The notes below the pieces were generated by a model, which saw only the letters and a list, made by a program, of their open reading frames with translations, ran no database searches and had not been told where the DNA came from. Source: Rhizobium sullae (GTDB lineage Bacteria; Pseudomonadota; Alphaproteobacteria; Rhizobiales; Rhizobiaceae). From it: 64,000 nucleotides of DNA. This document shows, in pieces, positions 18,558 to 27,654 of this stretch. The DNA lies in the NCBI RefSeq assembly GCF_025200715.1, contig NZ_CP104144.1, forward strand, positions 558,001-622,000, in the 5' to 3' direction. The position numbers and the translations under genes were made by a program. Each line of letters begins with the position of its first letter. The stretch's first letter is position 1.

Positions 18558-19694
18558 ATGACCAGCGTTGAAATCCAGAATGTTCAGAAACACTATGGCA
18601 GCTTCCATGCGCTGAACGATATCAACCTTTCCATCGAAGAGGGCGAGTTCGTCGTCATGGTCGGCCCATCAGGCTGCGGTAAGTCAACGCTTCTGAAGGC
18701 GATTGCGGGTCTCGAGTCGGTGACCTCGGGCCAGCTCATGATCAAGGGGCGGGATGTAACCAAGGTGGAGCCTGGTGAGCGCGGTATCGCGATGGTCTTC
18801 CAGTCCTATGCGCTTTATCCGCACATGACCGTCGCCCAGAACATGGGCTTCGGTCTCCGCATGGCAGGGCGTTCCAAGGCGGAAATTGATGTGGCAGTTG
18901 CGCGTGCGGCAAAGATCCTGCGGCTCGAGGAGCAACTCGGCAAGCGTCCCAAGCAGTTGTCCGGTGGCCAGCGCCAGCGAGTCGCGATTGGCCGGGCCAT
19001 CACCCGCTCGCCTGACGTCTTCCTGTTTGACGAGCCCCTGTCCAACCTCGATGCCGCGCTGCGTACGCAGATGCGGGTCGAGCTTTCGACGCTGCATGCC
19101 CAGCTCGGCTCGACCATGATTTACGTGACACACGACCAGGTCGAGGCAATGACCATGGCGAGCCGCATCGTGGTGCTCAATCGTGGACGCATCGAGCAGG
19201 TCGGCGCACCGCTCGACCTCTACAGCAACCCGGCCAATCTGTTCGTCGCTGGCTTCCTAGGTGCGCCGCGCATGAACTTCGTTGCCGGCACGGTCGTGGA
19301 GGCGCAGGGCCACGGCGCACGCGTCGCCTGTGCCGCCGGACTGAGCGTGGCATTCGACGATCTCGTTGTGCCGGCTGCCAAGGGCGACATGGTTACACTA
19401 GGCATTCGCCCGGAAAAGCTCCGCATCGATGATGCAGTTTCCGCCATCTCCTTCAGCGGGCAGGTGCGGCTGACCGAATATCTCGGCCGCGAGACCATCG
19501 TCTATGTCGATGCCGGCGAACTCTCGACCGTCGGCTCCGACAGCGGCACGAGTGTCTTTACTGCCCAGATCGGTGACATCAGACCCTTTCAAGCAGCGTC
19601 CACCGTATCGATCACCTTCGACGCGCGCGATGCCTACCTATTTGCCGTCGACGGCCGAACCATCAGCGCCGACAAGCCCGTCGCAAGTCTCTGA
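18558..19694 (+). CDS. Sugar ABC transporter ATPase (MsmK/UgpC type)
   Basis: This 378-residue ATPase energises the importer. It has Walker A GPSGCGKST (36-44), signature LSGGQRQRVAIGRA, Walker B VFLFDEPLSNLD, switch VTHDQVEAM, and a C-terminal TOBE region (about 240-360) as in MalK-like proteins. Three in-frame starts exist: 18531 (overlapping the permease stop), 18549 and 18558. I choose 18558 because AAAAGG sits at a normal distance and homologues start MTSVEIQNV-like. The order SBP, two permeases, ATPase, hydrolase is a complete import-and-cleave unit. Confidence 0.92.
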   Translation: MTSVEIQNVQKHYGSFHALNDINLSIEEGEFVVMVGPSGCGKSTLLKAIAGLESVTSGQLMIKGRDVTKVEPGERGIAMVFQSYALYPHMTVAQNMGFGLRMAGRSKAEIDVAVARAAKILRLEEQLGKRPKQLSGGQRQRVAIGRAITRSPDVFLFDEPLSNLDAALRTQMRVELSTLHAQLGSTMIYVTHDQVEAMTMASRIVVLNRGRIEQVGAPLDLYSNPANLFVAGFLGAPRMNFVAGTVVEAQGHGARVACAAGLSVAFDDLVVPAAKGDMVTLGIRPEKLRIDDAVSAISFSGQVRLTEYLGRETIVYVDAGELSTVGSDSGTSVFTAQIGDIRPFQAASTVSITFDARDAYLFAVDGRTISADKPVASL

Positions 19695-19711
19695 ACAAGG
19701 ATAAGTACGAC

Positions 19712-21847
19712 ATGAAGCGTAAAGCTCCTGCGCCCCTTTCTGTGTGGCGCACCCTCAATCTTGACGAGTTTCTGCTAGGCGTGCCGCATTATCCGGAGCA
19801 TGTCGACGAAAGCTACTGGAAGCGCGACGCGGAGCGCATGGCCGCCGCGGGCTTCAACGTCTCGCGGCTGGGCGAATTCGCATGGCACATCATGGAGCCG
19901 CGCGAAGGCGTGTTCGATTTCTCGCTATTTGACCAGGCGATCGAGGTGCTTGGCTCCCACGGCATCAAAACGATCTTCTGCACGCCCACCGCCACGCCAC
20001 CGCGCTGGCTTACGGCCACTTATCCGGAAGTGCTTCGCGTCGATGAAAACGGAAAAACGGCCACCCATGGCTCGCGCCAGCACGCCGACACCAACAGCCC
20101 AGTCTATCGCATGCATAGCCGCCGGATCACCCAGGCACTTGCGGAACATTACCGGGACAACAAGCATATCGTCGGCTGGCAGACTGACAATGAGCTCAAC
20201 ACGACCTCGTCGACCTCCCATTCCGAAGCAACCGAGCGCGAGTTCCGCCGCTACCTGCACGATCGCTACCAGACGATCGATGCGCTGAACTTTGCCTGGG
20301 GCGGCAATTTCTGGGCGACAGCCTATGACAACTTCGACCAGATCACGGTGCCGCGTGCGCATAATCCCGGGTTTCCGAGCCCGGGCCATTTTCAGGACTA
20401 TCATCGGTTCCTGGCGCATGCGACGGCGGCCTTCCAGCGTGATCAGGTAGAAATCTTGCGCAGGGCCAATCCGGTCTGGTTCATCTTCCACAATCTCGGC
20501 CGTCTGGAAGACATCGACTTTCGCGGCCAATTCGGTCATGACCTCGACTTTCTGGGTTTCGATATCTATCCGATGCTCTACGACGAAATGCGCCGCACTG
20601 GCGGGCATGCCGCGACGCAGGCACTGCATTTGGACGTCTGCCGCGCCTATAGCGGCAACTTCATCGTTCCGGAACAGGCATCAGGCTTCGGCAGCCAGCC
20701 AGGCTTCTCGACCATGACACCCGAACCTGGCGAAATGCGCCGCATGGCGCTGAGTTCGGTGGCGCGCGGCGCCGATGGACTGATGTTCTTCCGTTGGCGC
20801 CCGGCGCATTATGGTGCCGAAATTTACTGGATGGGCATTCTCGACCACGACGACGTGCCGCGGCGCCGCTACCGGGAAGCGATGGAATTTGCCCGCGACA
20901 TTGCCAAAATCAAGAAGGATTTGCTGGGTACCACTGTTCGGATGGATGTCGCTATCGCCGGCGCCGATTTCGATAATCAGGAAGCCTACAAAGCCTACCC
21001 TATGGGGATGCCCAGCCCGGTTGAAGACGCTGTGCATCTGCATCGCTATTGCTATTCCAAGGGCATCGCCTGCGGCTTCATACATCCCGAAGACGACCTT
21101 TCGCGGATCAAGTTACTCTATGTGCCGCATTGGGTCATGTGGAAGCCCGAATGGAATGGCAACGTCGAAGCCTTCGTCAAGAACGGCGGCACGCTGGTGA
21201 TCGGGGCGATGACCGGAACGCGGAACGTGCACAACCATATCCCCACGGTTCTGGCACCCGGGCGAGGCCTCTCCGAGCTCTGCGGCGTTCGCGTCGAGGA
21301 ATTCGGACGCGTCGCTGAGTCGGGCGCCGATGGCCTGTTCGGCCTGCAGGGAACTGAATTTGGCCTGCACCATCCGGCCAGGCGACTGCCGGCCAGCTCG
21401 GCCGCGCGGCGCTACAAGTTCGTGGTCGGCAATCAGGAGCATGAAGCCGCCCATCTTTATGAACTGCTCGACGTGGATGCGGAGGTCGAGGTGATTGGGC
21501 GGTGGAACAACCGCTTTACCAGCGGGCGGGCGGCGATTACCAGCCGCAAAGTGGGCAAGGGCAGTGCCATCTACATTGGCACATATCTTACGGGATCCCT
21601 GGTCGAAGGCCTGGCTGACCAGCTCTTCGCACACACCGGTATTGCGCCGCTGGTCGCCAACCTTCCCGCGAATGTGGAAGTGACGGTCCGCGAAGCTGCG
21701 GGCAGGAAACTCCTGTTCGTGCTCAATACGGAGGAAGATACAGTCGAGGTCTCGTCGCTGCCGACCGGCGTCGACTTGCTCACCGGTAAGGAGGTGAGCG
21801 GTTGCCTTTCACTTGGGCCGCATGAAAGTGCGGTCATTCGCTTTTGA
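19712..21847 (+). CDS. GH42 beta-galactosidase
   Basis: This 711-residue glycoside hydrolase family 42 enzyme has acid/base E161 in GWQTDNELN and nucleophile E321 in FIVPEQASGF. The N-terminal TIM barrel begins FLLGVPHYPEHVDESYW; a trimerisation domain (about 400-620) and a small beta domain ending LGPHESAVIRF follow. There is no signal peptide, so it acts in the cytosol on imported galactosides. It starts 17 bases after the ATPase gene with an AAGGAT site. GH42 enzymes usually cleave beta-galacto-oligosaccharides from plant polymers rather than lactose; the exact substrate cannot be read from sequence. Confidence 0.93.
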   Translation: MKRKAPAPLSVWRTLNLDEFLLGVPHYPEHVDESYWKRDAERMAAAGFNVSRLGEFAWHIMEPREGVFDFSLFDQAIEVLGSHGIKTIFCTPTATPPRWLTATYPEVLRVDENGKTATHGSRQHADTNSPVYRMHSRRITQALAEHYRDNKHIVGWQTDNELNTTSSTSHSEATEREFRRYLHDRYQTIDALNFAWGGNFWATAYDNFDQITVPRAHNPGFPSPGHFQDYHRFLAHATAAFQRDQVEILRRANPVWFIFHNLGRLEDIDFRGQFGHDLDFLGFDIYPMLYDEMRRTGGHAATQALHLDVCRAYSGNFIVPEQASGFGSQPGFSTMTPEPGEMRRMALSSVARGADGLMFFRWRPAHYGAEIYWMGILDHDDVPRRRYREAMEFARDIAKIKKDLLGTTVRMDVAIAGADFDNQEAYKAYPMGMPSPVEDAVHLHRYCYSKGIACGFIHPEDDLSRIKLLYVPHWVMWKPEWNGNVEAFVKNGGTLVIGAMTGTRNVHNHIPTVLAPGRGLSELCGVRVEEFGRVAESGADGLFGLQGTEFGLHHPARRLPASSAARRYKFVVGNQEHEAAHLYELLDVDAEVEVIGRWNNRFTSGRAAITSRKVGKGSAIYIGTYLTGSLVEGLADQLFAHTGIAPLVANLPANVEVTVREAAGRKLLFVLNTEEDTVEVSSLPTGVDLLTGKEVSGCLSLGPHESAVIRF

Positions 21848-21916
21848 GCAATTCACGTCTGACCAGGACGGGCCGGCAAAGATGCATGGCAGCGACAGAT
21901 TGTTAGGCGGCGCGGA

Positions 21917-22162
21917 TCAAACCGGCTGGTTCATTGCGTCCCGCAGGGTATCGTTGATGCGATCCTGCCAACCCGGACCCTCTGCCTGGAAATATGCCAG
22001 AACGTCACTATCGATCTTGATCGAAACCTGTTCTTTTGTGTTCGGGATCGCGGGGCGCTCGACCGCTGGCGCTGCTACCTTCTTGGCCGGCTTGAAAAGC
22101 GCTTCTGCCGCGTCAAGGGGATTGACGGATCGACGAGGTGGGCGGTTCATGTTCATCTCCAT
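21917..22162 (-). CDS. BrnA-like antitoxin, without a BrnT partner
   Basis: This 81-residue protein has a basic, proline-rich N-terminus (MNMNRPPRRSVNPLDAAEAL) and a C-terminal VSIKIDSDVLAYFQAEGPGW-QDRINDTLRDAM, the ribbon-helix-helix-like signature of BrnA antitoxins. BrnT toxin genes normally lie immediately upstream; that strand holds no BrnT-like frame here. It is therefore an orphan, perhaps a solitary DNA-binding regulator. Three starts are possible (22162, 22156, 22150). A perfect 10-base palindrome GGATATATCC at 22175-22184 just upstream could be its own operator. Confidence 0.75.
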   Translation of the reverse strand: MEMNMNRPPRRSVNPLDAAEALFKPAKKVAAPAVERPAIPNTKEQVSIKIDSDVLAYFQAEGPGWQDRINDTLRDAMNQPV

Positions 22163-22622
22163 TGTTCGGACGAGGGATATATCCTCCGCCGGTCTTCGTT
22201 GGTCGGGTTGCCGGTCGCACTCTCGTTCTCACCCGGTGATGTGTCTCGTTTGCCTCGAAGCAGGTGACATATCAAGCGGTTTGACCTTCGCCACTTGAAA
22301 GCGCCCCTCAAGCGCCACATTTGTCGTCCACTACCCCTATTAATGGAGCCTTGTTATTGGGGTTGAAAGGCCGCTCTCCGAAAAGATCAAGTGCGCTTTC
22401 CAATTTCGCGGCTATCGCCAATGCCGTGCTGCAATTGCAATTGTCCTATTGAATACCCATATTTTTAAAGTGTTCCCCAATTTCAACCAAAAGCTTTGGT
22501 TTCGTCTGGCGTCTTTTTCAGCCGTCCGCGAGTTGGCGACCGCCTGCCCTCCGGGTATCCCGTGACGGGCAACCCCGCAACAACTGATGATGCCTACCCA
22601 TTGGGTCGGCAAAGGAAATCTA
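22163..22622. other. Intergenic region upstream of the S21 cluster
   Basis: These 460 bases carry the palindrome GGATATATCC (22175-22184) near the BrnA-like start and an AT-richer stretch around 22440-22500 that may hold the promoter of the small gene and rpsU downstream. No convincing gene is visible; short frames here resemble nothing known. Confidence 0.45.
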
Positions 22623-22775
22623 TTGGACAATACACATACCGCCGCCGCGCCCGTGGTGGTGAAGCTGCGTGAGCGCGGTGAGGCCGTAGTGCGGCCCGAC
22701 AAGAGCTGGAAGCCGTACCCCTGCCTCCTCACACGTCGTGAGCTGCAGGAATTGATCGCCAATCAGCTCGGCTGA
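22623..22775 (+). CDS. Small hypothetical protein
   Basis: This is a predicted 50-residue protein ending DKSWKPYPCLLTRRELQELI-ANQLG. A TTG start at 22623 is proposed because AAGGAAA lies just upstream; an in-frame ATG at 22587 has no ribosome-binding site. The charged, proline-containing sequence has no membrane segment and I do not recognise a family. It lies 37 bases before rpsU on the same strand and may be co-transcribed. Confidence 0.5.
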   Translation: MDNTHTAAAPVVVKLRERGEAVVRPDKSWKPYPCLLTRRELQELIANQLG

Positions 22776-22812
22776 GCGGCAACGCCTCCAATAAAAGAAC
22801 AAGGAGAACAGA

Positions 22813-23049
22813 ATGCAGGTACTCGTCAGAGACAACAATGTCGACCAGGCCCTAAGGGTTCTGAGGAAGAAAATGCAGCGCGAAGGTCTGTTTCGGGAAA
22901 TGAAGGAGCGGCGCGCCTATGAGAAGCCATCCGAACGCCGCGTTCGTGAAAAGGCGCAGGCCATCAGCCGCCATCGAAAGGCCGCTCGCAAGCAGCTTCA
23001 GCGTGAAGGATTGATCGCGGGGCCAAAGCGCGCGGCCCCCGCTCGATAG
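22813..23049 (+). CDS. rpsU: 30S ribosomal protein S21
   Basis: This 78-residue basic protein matches bS21: [20 protein letters not shown], then [20 protein letters not shown] and a C-terminal Arg/Lys/Ala-rich tail. S21 sits on the 30S platform near the anti-Shine-Dalgarno of 16S rRNA and aids initiation. An AAGGAGA site precedes the ATG. Rhizobia often carry more than one S21 copy. The basic C-terminal extension is typical of alphaproteobacteria. Confidence 0.95.
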   Translation: MQVLVRDNNVDQALRVLRKKMQREGLFREMKERRAYEKPSERRVREKAQAISRHRKAARKQLQREGLIAGPKRAAPAR

Positions 23050-23110
23050 CCCCGAATGCCGCCGGTACGCCGCGCGTGGCCGATCGGATTCCTACGAAAA
23101 GGATGGACGA

Positions 23111-23305
23111 ATGGAAGAGCTAGACAGCATAACGATTTCCGAAGAGCGCCTCGAGGATTGCCGTGACGTCATAGAGCCGGAGTTGCAGGATCTGATTCAG
23201 AGCGCGCTTAAATCAGGCTTCTCGCGTGAAGAGATCCTGATCGCCGTTAGCGAACTGGTCGCCGAAGACTTCGCGACCGTGATGAAAACTCCCAGCGTCC
23301 ATTGA
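23111..23305 (+). CDS. Small acidic hypothetical protein
   Basis: This 64-residue protein (EELDSITISEERLEDCRDVI and later FSREEILIAVSELVAEDFAT) is acidic and predicted helical, with no signal or membrane segment. An AAAAGGA site lies 7-10 bases before the ATG. It follows rpsU by 61 bases. I recognise no family. Confidence 0.6.
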   Translation: MEELDSITISEERLEDCRDVIEPELQDLIQSALKSGFSREEILIAVSELVAEDFATVMKTPSVH

Positions 23306-23403
23306 GGCTATCGGAGGGGTCAATTCCTCGCCTCGCTTGAAAGGCGACGACCGGCCGAGCTTTTCGATCCCTTCCGTCTACCACTCTCTGTAAGGGGATG
23401 ACA

Positions 23404-23685
23404 TTACAGGCACCGGTCAAGATTCAGCCAGTCTGGGAGGGTTGCTTTAACCCATGTAACCTCCTGCGCTTTCGCGGCGCACTGTCGGAGCCGGCAAAGG
23501 ATGACCCTGAGAACCTTGCCGGGCACCTTCTTTCCGGACAGCCTGGTGGCACGGAACAGCTCGACCTCGAAAAACAGGATCTGCAGAACACGGGCAAGCT
23601 CTCGGCGCTTCTTGTCGGCAGATTGGTCGAGATGGTCTGTCGGGGTCACTGCCGCGTCAAAGCCTTCGGTGGGAATCGTATCCAT
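23404..23685 (-). CDS. Doubtful small hypothetical protein
   Basis: An open frame of up to 102 codons (upstream ATG at 23712) contains MDTIPTEGFDAAVTPTDHLD and ELARVLQILFFEVELFRATR. Its composition is plausible for a protein, but neither start has a ribosome-binding site and no family is evident. It stands alone, divergent from the glycosyltransferase that begins at 23972. Confidence 0.3.
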   Translation of the reverse strand: MDTIPTEGFDAAVTPTDHLDQSADKKRRELARVLQILFFEVELFRATRLSGKKVPGKVLRVILCRLRQCAAKAQEVTWVKATLPDWLNLDRCL

Positions 23686-23971
23686 CGTAGCGGCTCGTCG
23701 GTTGTTGCGCATATAAACTCATTACGCGCACATTTCTGGACTGCAACCAGTTTTAGCTGGACAGAAAGAGCGCCAAACGAAGGGAGGTCGAGCCAGCGGG
23801 CTGTTCTAAAATTGGAGTTCCGCTGGCGGATTCGTGTCCCCGAGCTAATGCAAAAGGCTGAATTGCAATCAGGTGCGATCGGTCGCCTCATTGAGATGGG
23901 GAATCTTGAACTTCATCGCCAAGGCGGGTCTGCTTACGGTCCGCTTCCGCGGCTTTGTGGCGGTTTCAGAC

Positions 23972-25183
23972 ATGCGCCTGATTGTTGTGAATGACGTTTC
24001 CGTTGTCCGGGGTGGTGCCACGAAAGTAGCGATCCAGTGTCTGCAGGCCTGTGTCCGGGCCGTCGTCGATTGCACGTTCTTCGTTGGCGATGACGGGGCC
24101 GGCCTGAAGGAGTACGGACTGCACATCCCCACTGTCGCGCTTGGCGAGAAGCCGCTTCGAGATGGGCCAGACATCACCAATATCTTCGACCGTCACTTTA
24201 ACAAGAGGGCCTATGAGGCGCTGTCGAAGCTGCTGTGGGAATCGTCTGAGGAAACGGTCGTCCATGTGCACGGCTGGAATCAGATCCTCTCGCCATCCAT
24301 CTTCCATGCGTTGGCACAGAGCCGGGCGCGGGTGATCATCACGGCCCACGACTTTTTTCTGAACTGCCCGAATGGCGGCCGGCTCAACTACAAGAGCGGC
24401 GAAATCTGCCCCGTAAAACCGATGTCATTCGAGTGCCTGGCAACCAACTGCGATAAGCGCAACTATCTGCACAAGCTCTGGCGCTTCCGGCGTATGCTCG
24501 GGCAGATCGGCGTGGGCAACGCCTTCTGGGAGCGCATCGAGGTGATCCTCGTGCATGAGAAAATGGAGGCCTATCTGACCCCGGGGCCAATCGGGAACTT
24601 CCAGACCTTGCGCACACCCACCGAGCCTCTTACGTGGCGGCCAACCGAACCTTGGCGGCGCGAGCGCATCATGTTCCTCGGCCGCATGACCTGGGAAAAG
24701 GGCGTGCGTACGCTGGGCGAAGCGCTACGCATGACCGGCGAGCCGGCAACCCTGATCGGCCGCGGGCCGCTTCTCGAAGAAATGCAGGTGATGCTTCCCC
24801 ATTGCTGGGTACCCGGCTGGCTCGATGATGCAACCGTCTCCGAGCTTGCCGACCAGGCACGAATATTCGTGATGCCGTCTCGGATGCCCGAGCCTTACGG
24901 GCTGGTGGCCGCCGAGGCGATCATGAGCGGAATCCCGGTAATCATAAGCAGCAATGCCCTCATTGCTGAGGAGATTGAGGAAAACGGCGCAGGGCTCGTG
25001 TTCAAAAGCGGCGATGCCGCCTCACTGGCGGAAGCGCTATTGAAGGTCAAAAACGACGGGCTTGTGCAAAAGCTTGCCGAAGGCGCCCGCGCCTTCGCCG
25101 ACAAGATTGCGCCCAGCCGCCCAGAATGGGAACGCCGGATGATCGCGATCTATGCAGGGAAGACTGCATTTCTCGCTGCTTAG
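23972..25183 (+). CDS. Glycosyltransferase, GT4 family
   Basis: This ~403-residue GT-B glycosyltransferase begins MRLIVVNDVSVVRGGATKVA. The C-terminal nucleotide-sugar domain is clear: ERIMFLGRMTWEKGVRTLGE, then VMPSRMPEPYGLVAAEAIMS, the EPxGxxxxEA element of retaining GT4 enzymes. A cysteine-containing insert follows HDFFLNCPNGG. The ATG at 23972 fits the Rossmann start better than an upstream in-frame start at 23873. It probably adds a sugar to the polysaccharide made by this region. The next gene, an epimerase, is broken, so this GT may have lost its partner. Confidence 0.88.
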   Translation: MRLIVVNDVSVVRGGATKVAIQCLQACVRAVVDCTFFVGDDGAGLKEYGLHIPTVALGEKPLRDGPDITNIFDRHFNKRAYEALSKLLWESSEETVVHVHGWNQILSPSIFHALAQSRARVIITAHDFFLNCPNGGRLNYKSGEICPVKPMSFECLATNCDKRNYLHKLWRFRRMLGQIGVGNAFWERIEVILVHEKMEAYLTPGPIGNFQTLRTPTEPLTWRPTEPWRRERIMFLGRMTWEKGVRTLGEALRMTGEPATLIGRGPLLEEMQVMLPHCWVPGWLDDATVSELADQARIFVMPSRMPEPYGLVAAEAIMSGIPVIISSNALIAEEIEENGAGLVFKSGDAASLAEALLKVKNDGLVQKLAEGARAFADKIAPSRPEWERRMIAIYAGKTAFLAA

Positions 25184-25191
25184 GAGGGATC

Positions 25192-26247
25192 ATGACCCGT
25201 GCACTCGTGACTGACGGATGCGGCTTTGTCGGCCGGCCACTCCGCGACCGGCTTTTGGCCGAGGGCTTCGATGTGGTCTGCGTCGATTTGATGAAACCGG
25301 GAACAGGTGCAAGGCCACCTGTTTCAAGCCAGCGCTTGCATCGGCAGTTCACCTTGAATCAGCAGGACTGTCGGGCTTTCTTTGAAAGCTCCATAGTGCA
25401 CTTCACCTATATGTTTCACCTCACGGCGCGCTTCGGCGGGCGCATGACGCTCGAGAACCAGAGGCCGCTTGTTGCCGAAGATCTGGCCGTCGACGCAGCG
25501 CTCTGGCGATGGGCAGGCGAACGCAGCCCCGGAATCGTCGTCTATTTCAGCTCCAGCGCGGCCCATCGCGTGTCACTTCAAACTGAGGCGACGCAGACGA
25601 GGTTCTCCGAAGACGTGATTTCTTTCGAGCGCCCGATCGGCGTGCCCGACCTCGGTTACGGCTGGACCAAGCTCACCGGCGAATATCTGATGAAGGTCTA
25701 CGTCGAGCGCTATGGCGGCCGGGCCGTTGCTACCGGCCGTTCAGCGGTACGGCGAGGACCAGGACCTGGCTTATCCCTTCCCGGCCATCTGCAGCAGACT
25801 TCTCAAGGAGCGCGGCGCGCCGGAAGTCTCCGTCTGGGGGTAGCGGACACCAATGCCGCGACTTCATTAACATTTCCGATTGCGTCGATTTCATCGCGGA
25901 AACGATCGACGCATTGCGCATCTTCGCGAGCCCCAACCTCTCGATGGGCAAGGCAACCGCTTTCATTGCGCTTGCCGAGCTTGTCAGATGCGGGCTCGGC
26001 TGGACACCGCAGGTGCGAGGAACGGAAAGCCGTCCCGAGGGGGGTATCCTTCCGCTGCGGCGACGTCACACTTCAAAAGGCGTTCAGGCTCACGCCGAAG
26101 ATCAGCCTGCAGGACGGCGTGCGGCGTTCGCTGGAGCATCATTACCGGAGGTGCGATATCGATTACTACCAGTACCATCTATTTCAAGGTCGCGGCCATG
26201 GCGATAACCGGCTTCGGCGAAATCGTTCTTCCGGGCACGGTGGGTAA
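25192..26247 (+). pseudogene. NAD-dependent epimerase/dehydratase, frameshifted
   Basis: The gene starts well: an AGGAGGG site, then MTRALVTDGCGFVGRPLRDR (NAD-binding GxxGxxG, here DGCGFVG) and the catalytic-type YGWTKLTGEYLMK. After about residue 180 the sequence continues in other frames: YGEDQDLAYPFPAICSRLLK and ERGAPEVSVWG, then GSGHQCRDFINISDCVDFIA, and LGWTPQVRGTESRPEG, ending in a frame with DVTLQKAFRLTPKISLQDG. At least two frameshifts break it. The intact form would convert a sugar nucleotide. It starts eight bases after the GT4 gene, so the two formed an operon. Confidence 0.8.
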
Positions 26248-26424
26248 GCTGATGTCGGTCGTGACGGGATGATCGCAGGCATTTCTCTTTTCGTGCGGCT
26301 TGCCTAGATCGTCGTCCGTCCCGACAAAAATCACTTTTCCGCGTATGCAAGCGGGCTGCAGCGCCACGAGACCGACGTCATCGACTGCAGCTGGTTGCCC
26401 GCTTTCAACATGGAGTTCTTCTGC

Positions 26425-27558
26425 ATGCTCAGCCGGCTAACCAGTCTCTTCGCCGCTGCTCCGCTTGTTGCGTTGCAAGCCCTCAGCAATCCCGCCGTCG
26501 CTCAAGAGCGGTGGTTGGCTGGTTTTTATCCGGGCTGGGAATATGAATTTTATCCACCAGAACTCATTGATTTTTCGTCCCTCACTCACGTGGTGATGTT
26601 CTCAGTGGTTCCGGAAAATGACGGATCGCTTGATACAAGTTTCTTCATGGACTCGATGACTGGTCCTCGGATCGCGCAGGAGGTTGCTATGCGGGCGCGC
26701 GCAGCGGGTCGAAAGGCGCTCCTCGCAGTTGGCGGGGGCGGACTGGTCGACCGAATGCGCCAAGCCTCAAACGACGCCAACAGGCAACGCTTCGTGGCCA
26801 ATCTCGTGGATTTGGTGAGGCGGTGGAATTACGACGGTCTCGACATCGATTGGGAACCTATAGAGCCTACGGACCAGGCAAATCTGGCGGCCTTGGCCAA
26901 GGCGCTTCGCGACCAGATGCCCGACAAATTATTAACGATCGACCTGAGCTGGAAGAATTCGAATTCTTCCATTGAAAATCAGGAAGCTCGATTCTTGATG
27001 CAAATCGAGCCAATCTTCGATCGGCTGAACGTGATGACGTACGATATGGCTGATAACTGGGAGGATTGGCTGTCGTGGCACAATTCTCCGCTTTACGGTG
27101 ACTCCAACAGCACTCCTGCTTCGGTCGCCAGCAGCATCAAGGCTTATATTGGAGTGGGCATCCCCGCCGGGAAGCTTGGTCTTGGCGTGGCATTCTACGG
27201 GAGCTGCTGGAACGCGCCGGTTTCGGCTCCGCGGCAGGCTGCTGGAACCGCCCAAGTGATCGCCGGCGATCAAGACATGAGCTATAGGAATATCATGACG
27301 TACTATTACGACCCTAGCTACGCCGAGTACGACACAACCGCTCAGGCGCCGTATCTGTCTCCATCGAAGGAGATCGGCCCGTTCGGATGTACGTTCGTTT
27401 CATACGAGGACGAGCGTTCTATCGCGGCCAAGGGGGAATTCGCCCGGCAGAATGGCCTGGGTGGGGCAATCATCTGGTCTCTGGGTGAGGGATACATGCC
27501 GACGGCGACAAACCCGAGCGGCCTTCTGCAGGCCGCTCGTAAGGCGATTCTCGATTGA
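26425..27558 (+). CDS. Secreted GH18 glycoside hydrolase (chitinase-like)
   Basis: This 377-residue protein has a signal peptide (MLSRLTSLFAAAPLVALQAL, cleavage near AVAQE) and a GH18 barrel. The catalytic DxxDxDxE is intact in YDGLDIDWEP (D137, D140, D142, acid E144), with MTYDMADNWEDW and GGAIIWSLGEGY further on. GH18 enzymes cleave beta-1,4-GlcNAc polymers by a substrate-assisted mechanism. The start at 26425 has GGAG nine bases upstream and the signal peptide begins there; in-frame ATGs exist at 26395 and 26410. Its place between polysaccharide genes suggests trimming or turnover of a HexNAc-containing surface polymer rather than feeding on chitin (inference). Confidence 0.88.
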   Translation: MLSRLTSLFAAAPLVALQALSNPAVAQERWLAGFYPGWEYEFYPPELIDFSSLTHVVMFSVVPENDGSLDTSFFMDSMTGPRIAQEVAMRARAAGRKALLAVGGGGLVDRMRQASNDANRQRFVANLVDLVRRWNYDGLDIDWEPIEPTDQANLAALAKALRDQMPDKLLTIDLSWKNSNSSIENQEARFLMQIEPIFDRLNVMTYDMADNWEDWLSWHNSPLYGDSNSTPASVASSIKAYIGVGIPAGKLGLGVAFYGSCWNAPVSAPRQAAGTAQVIAGDQDMSYRNIMTYYYDPSYAEYDTTAQAPYLSPSKEIGPFGCTFVSYEDERSIAAKGEFARQNGLGGAIIWSLGEGYMPTATNPSGLLQAARKAILD

Positions 27559-27654
27559 GCTGAAGGACAATCGCGGTGCTGGCGGTTCCCCACTTGCGAG
27601 GAGTGAGACCGGTTGAGAAGACCGGGCGAAGCGCTCGGGGGTGCTTCGATCGCC

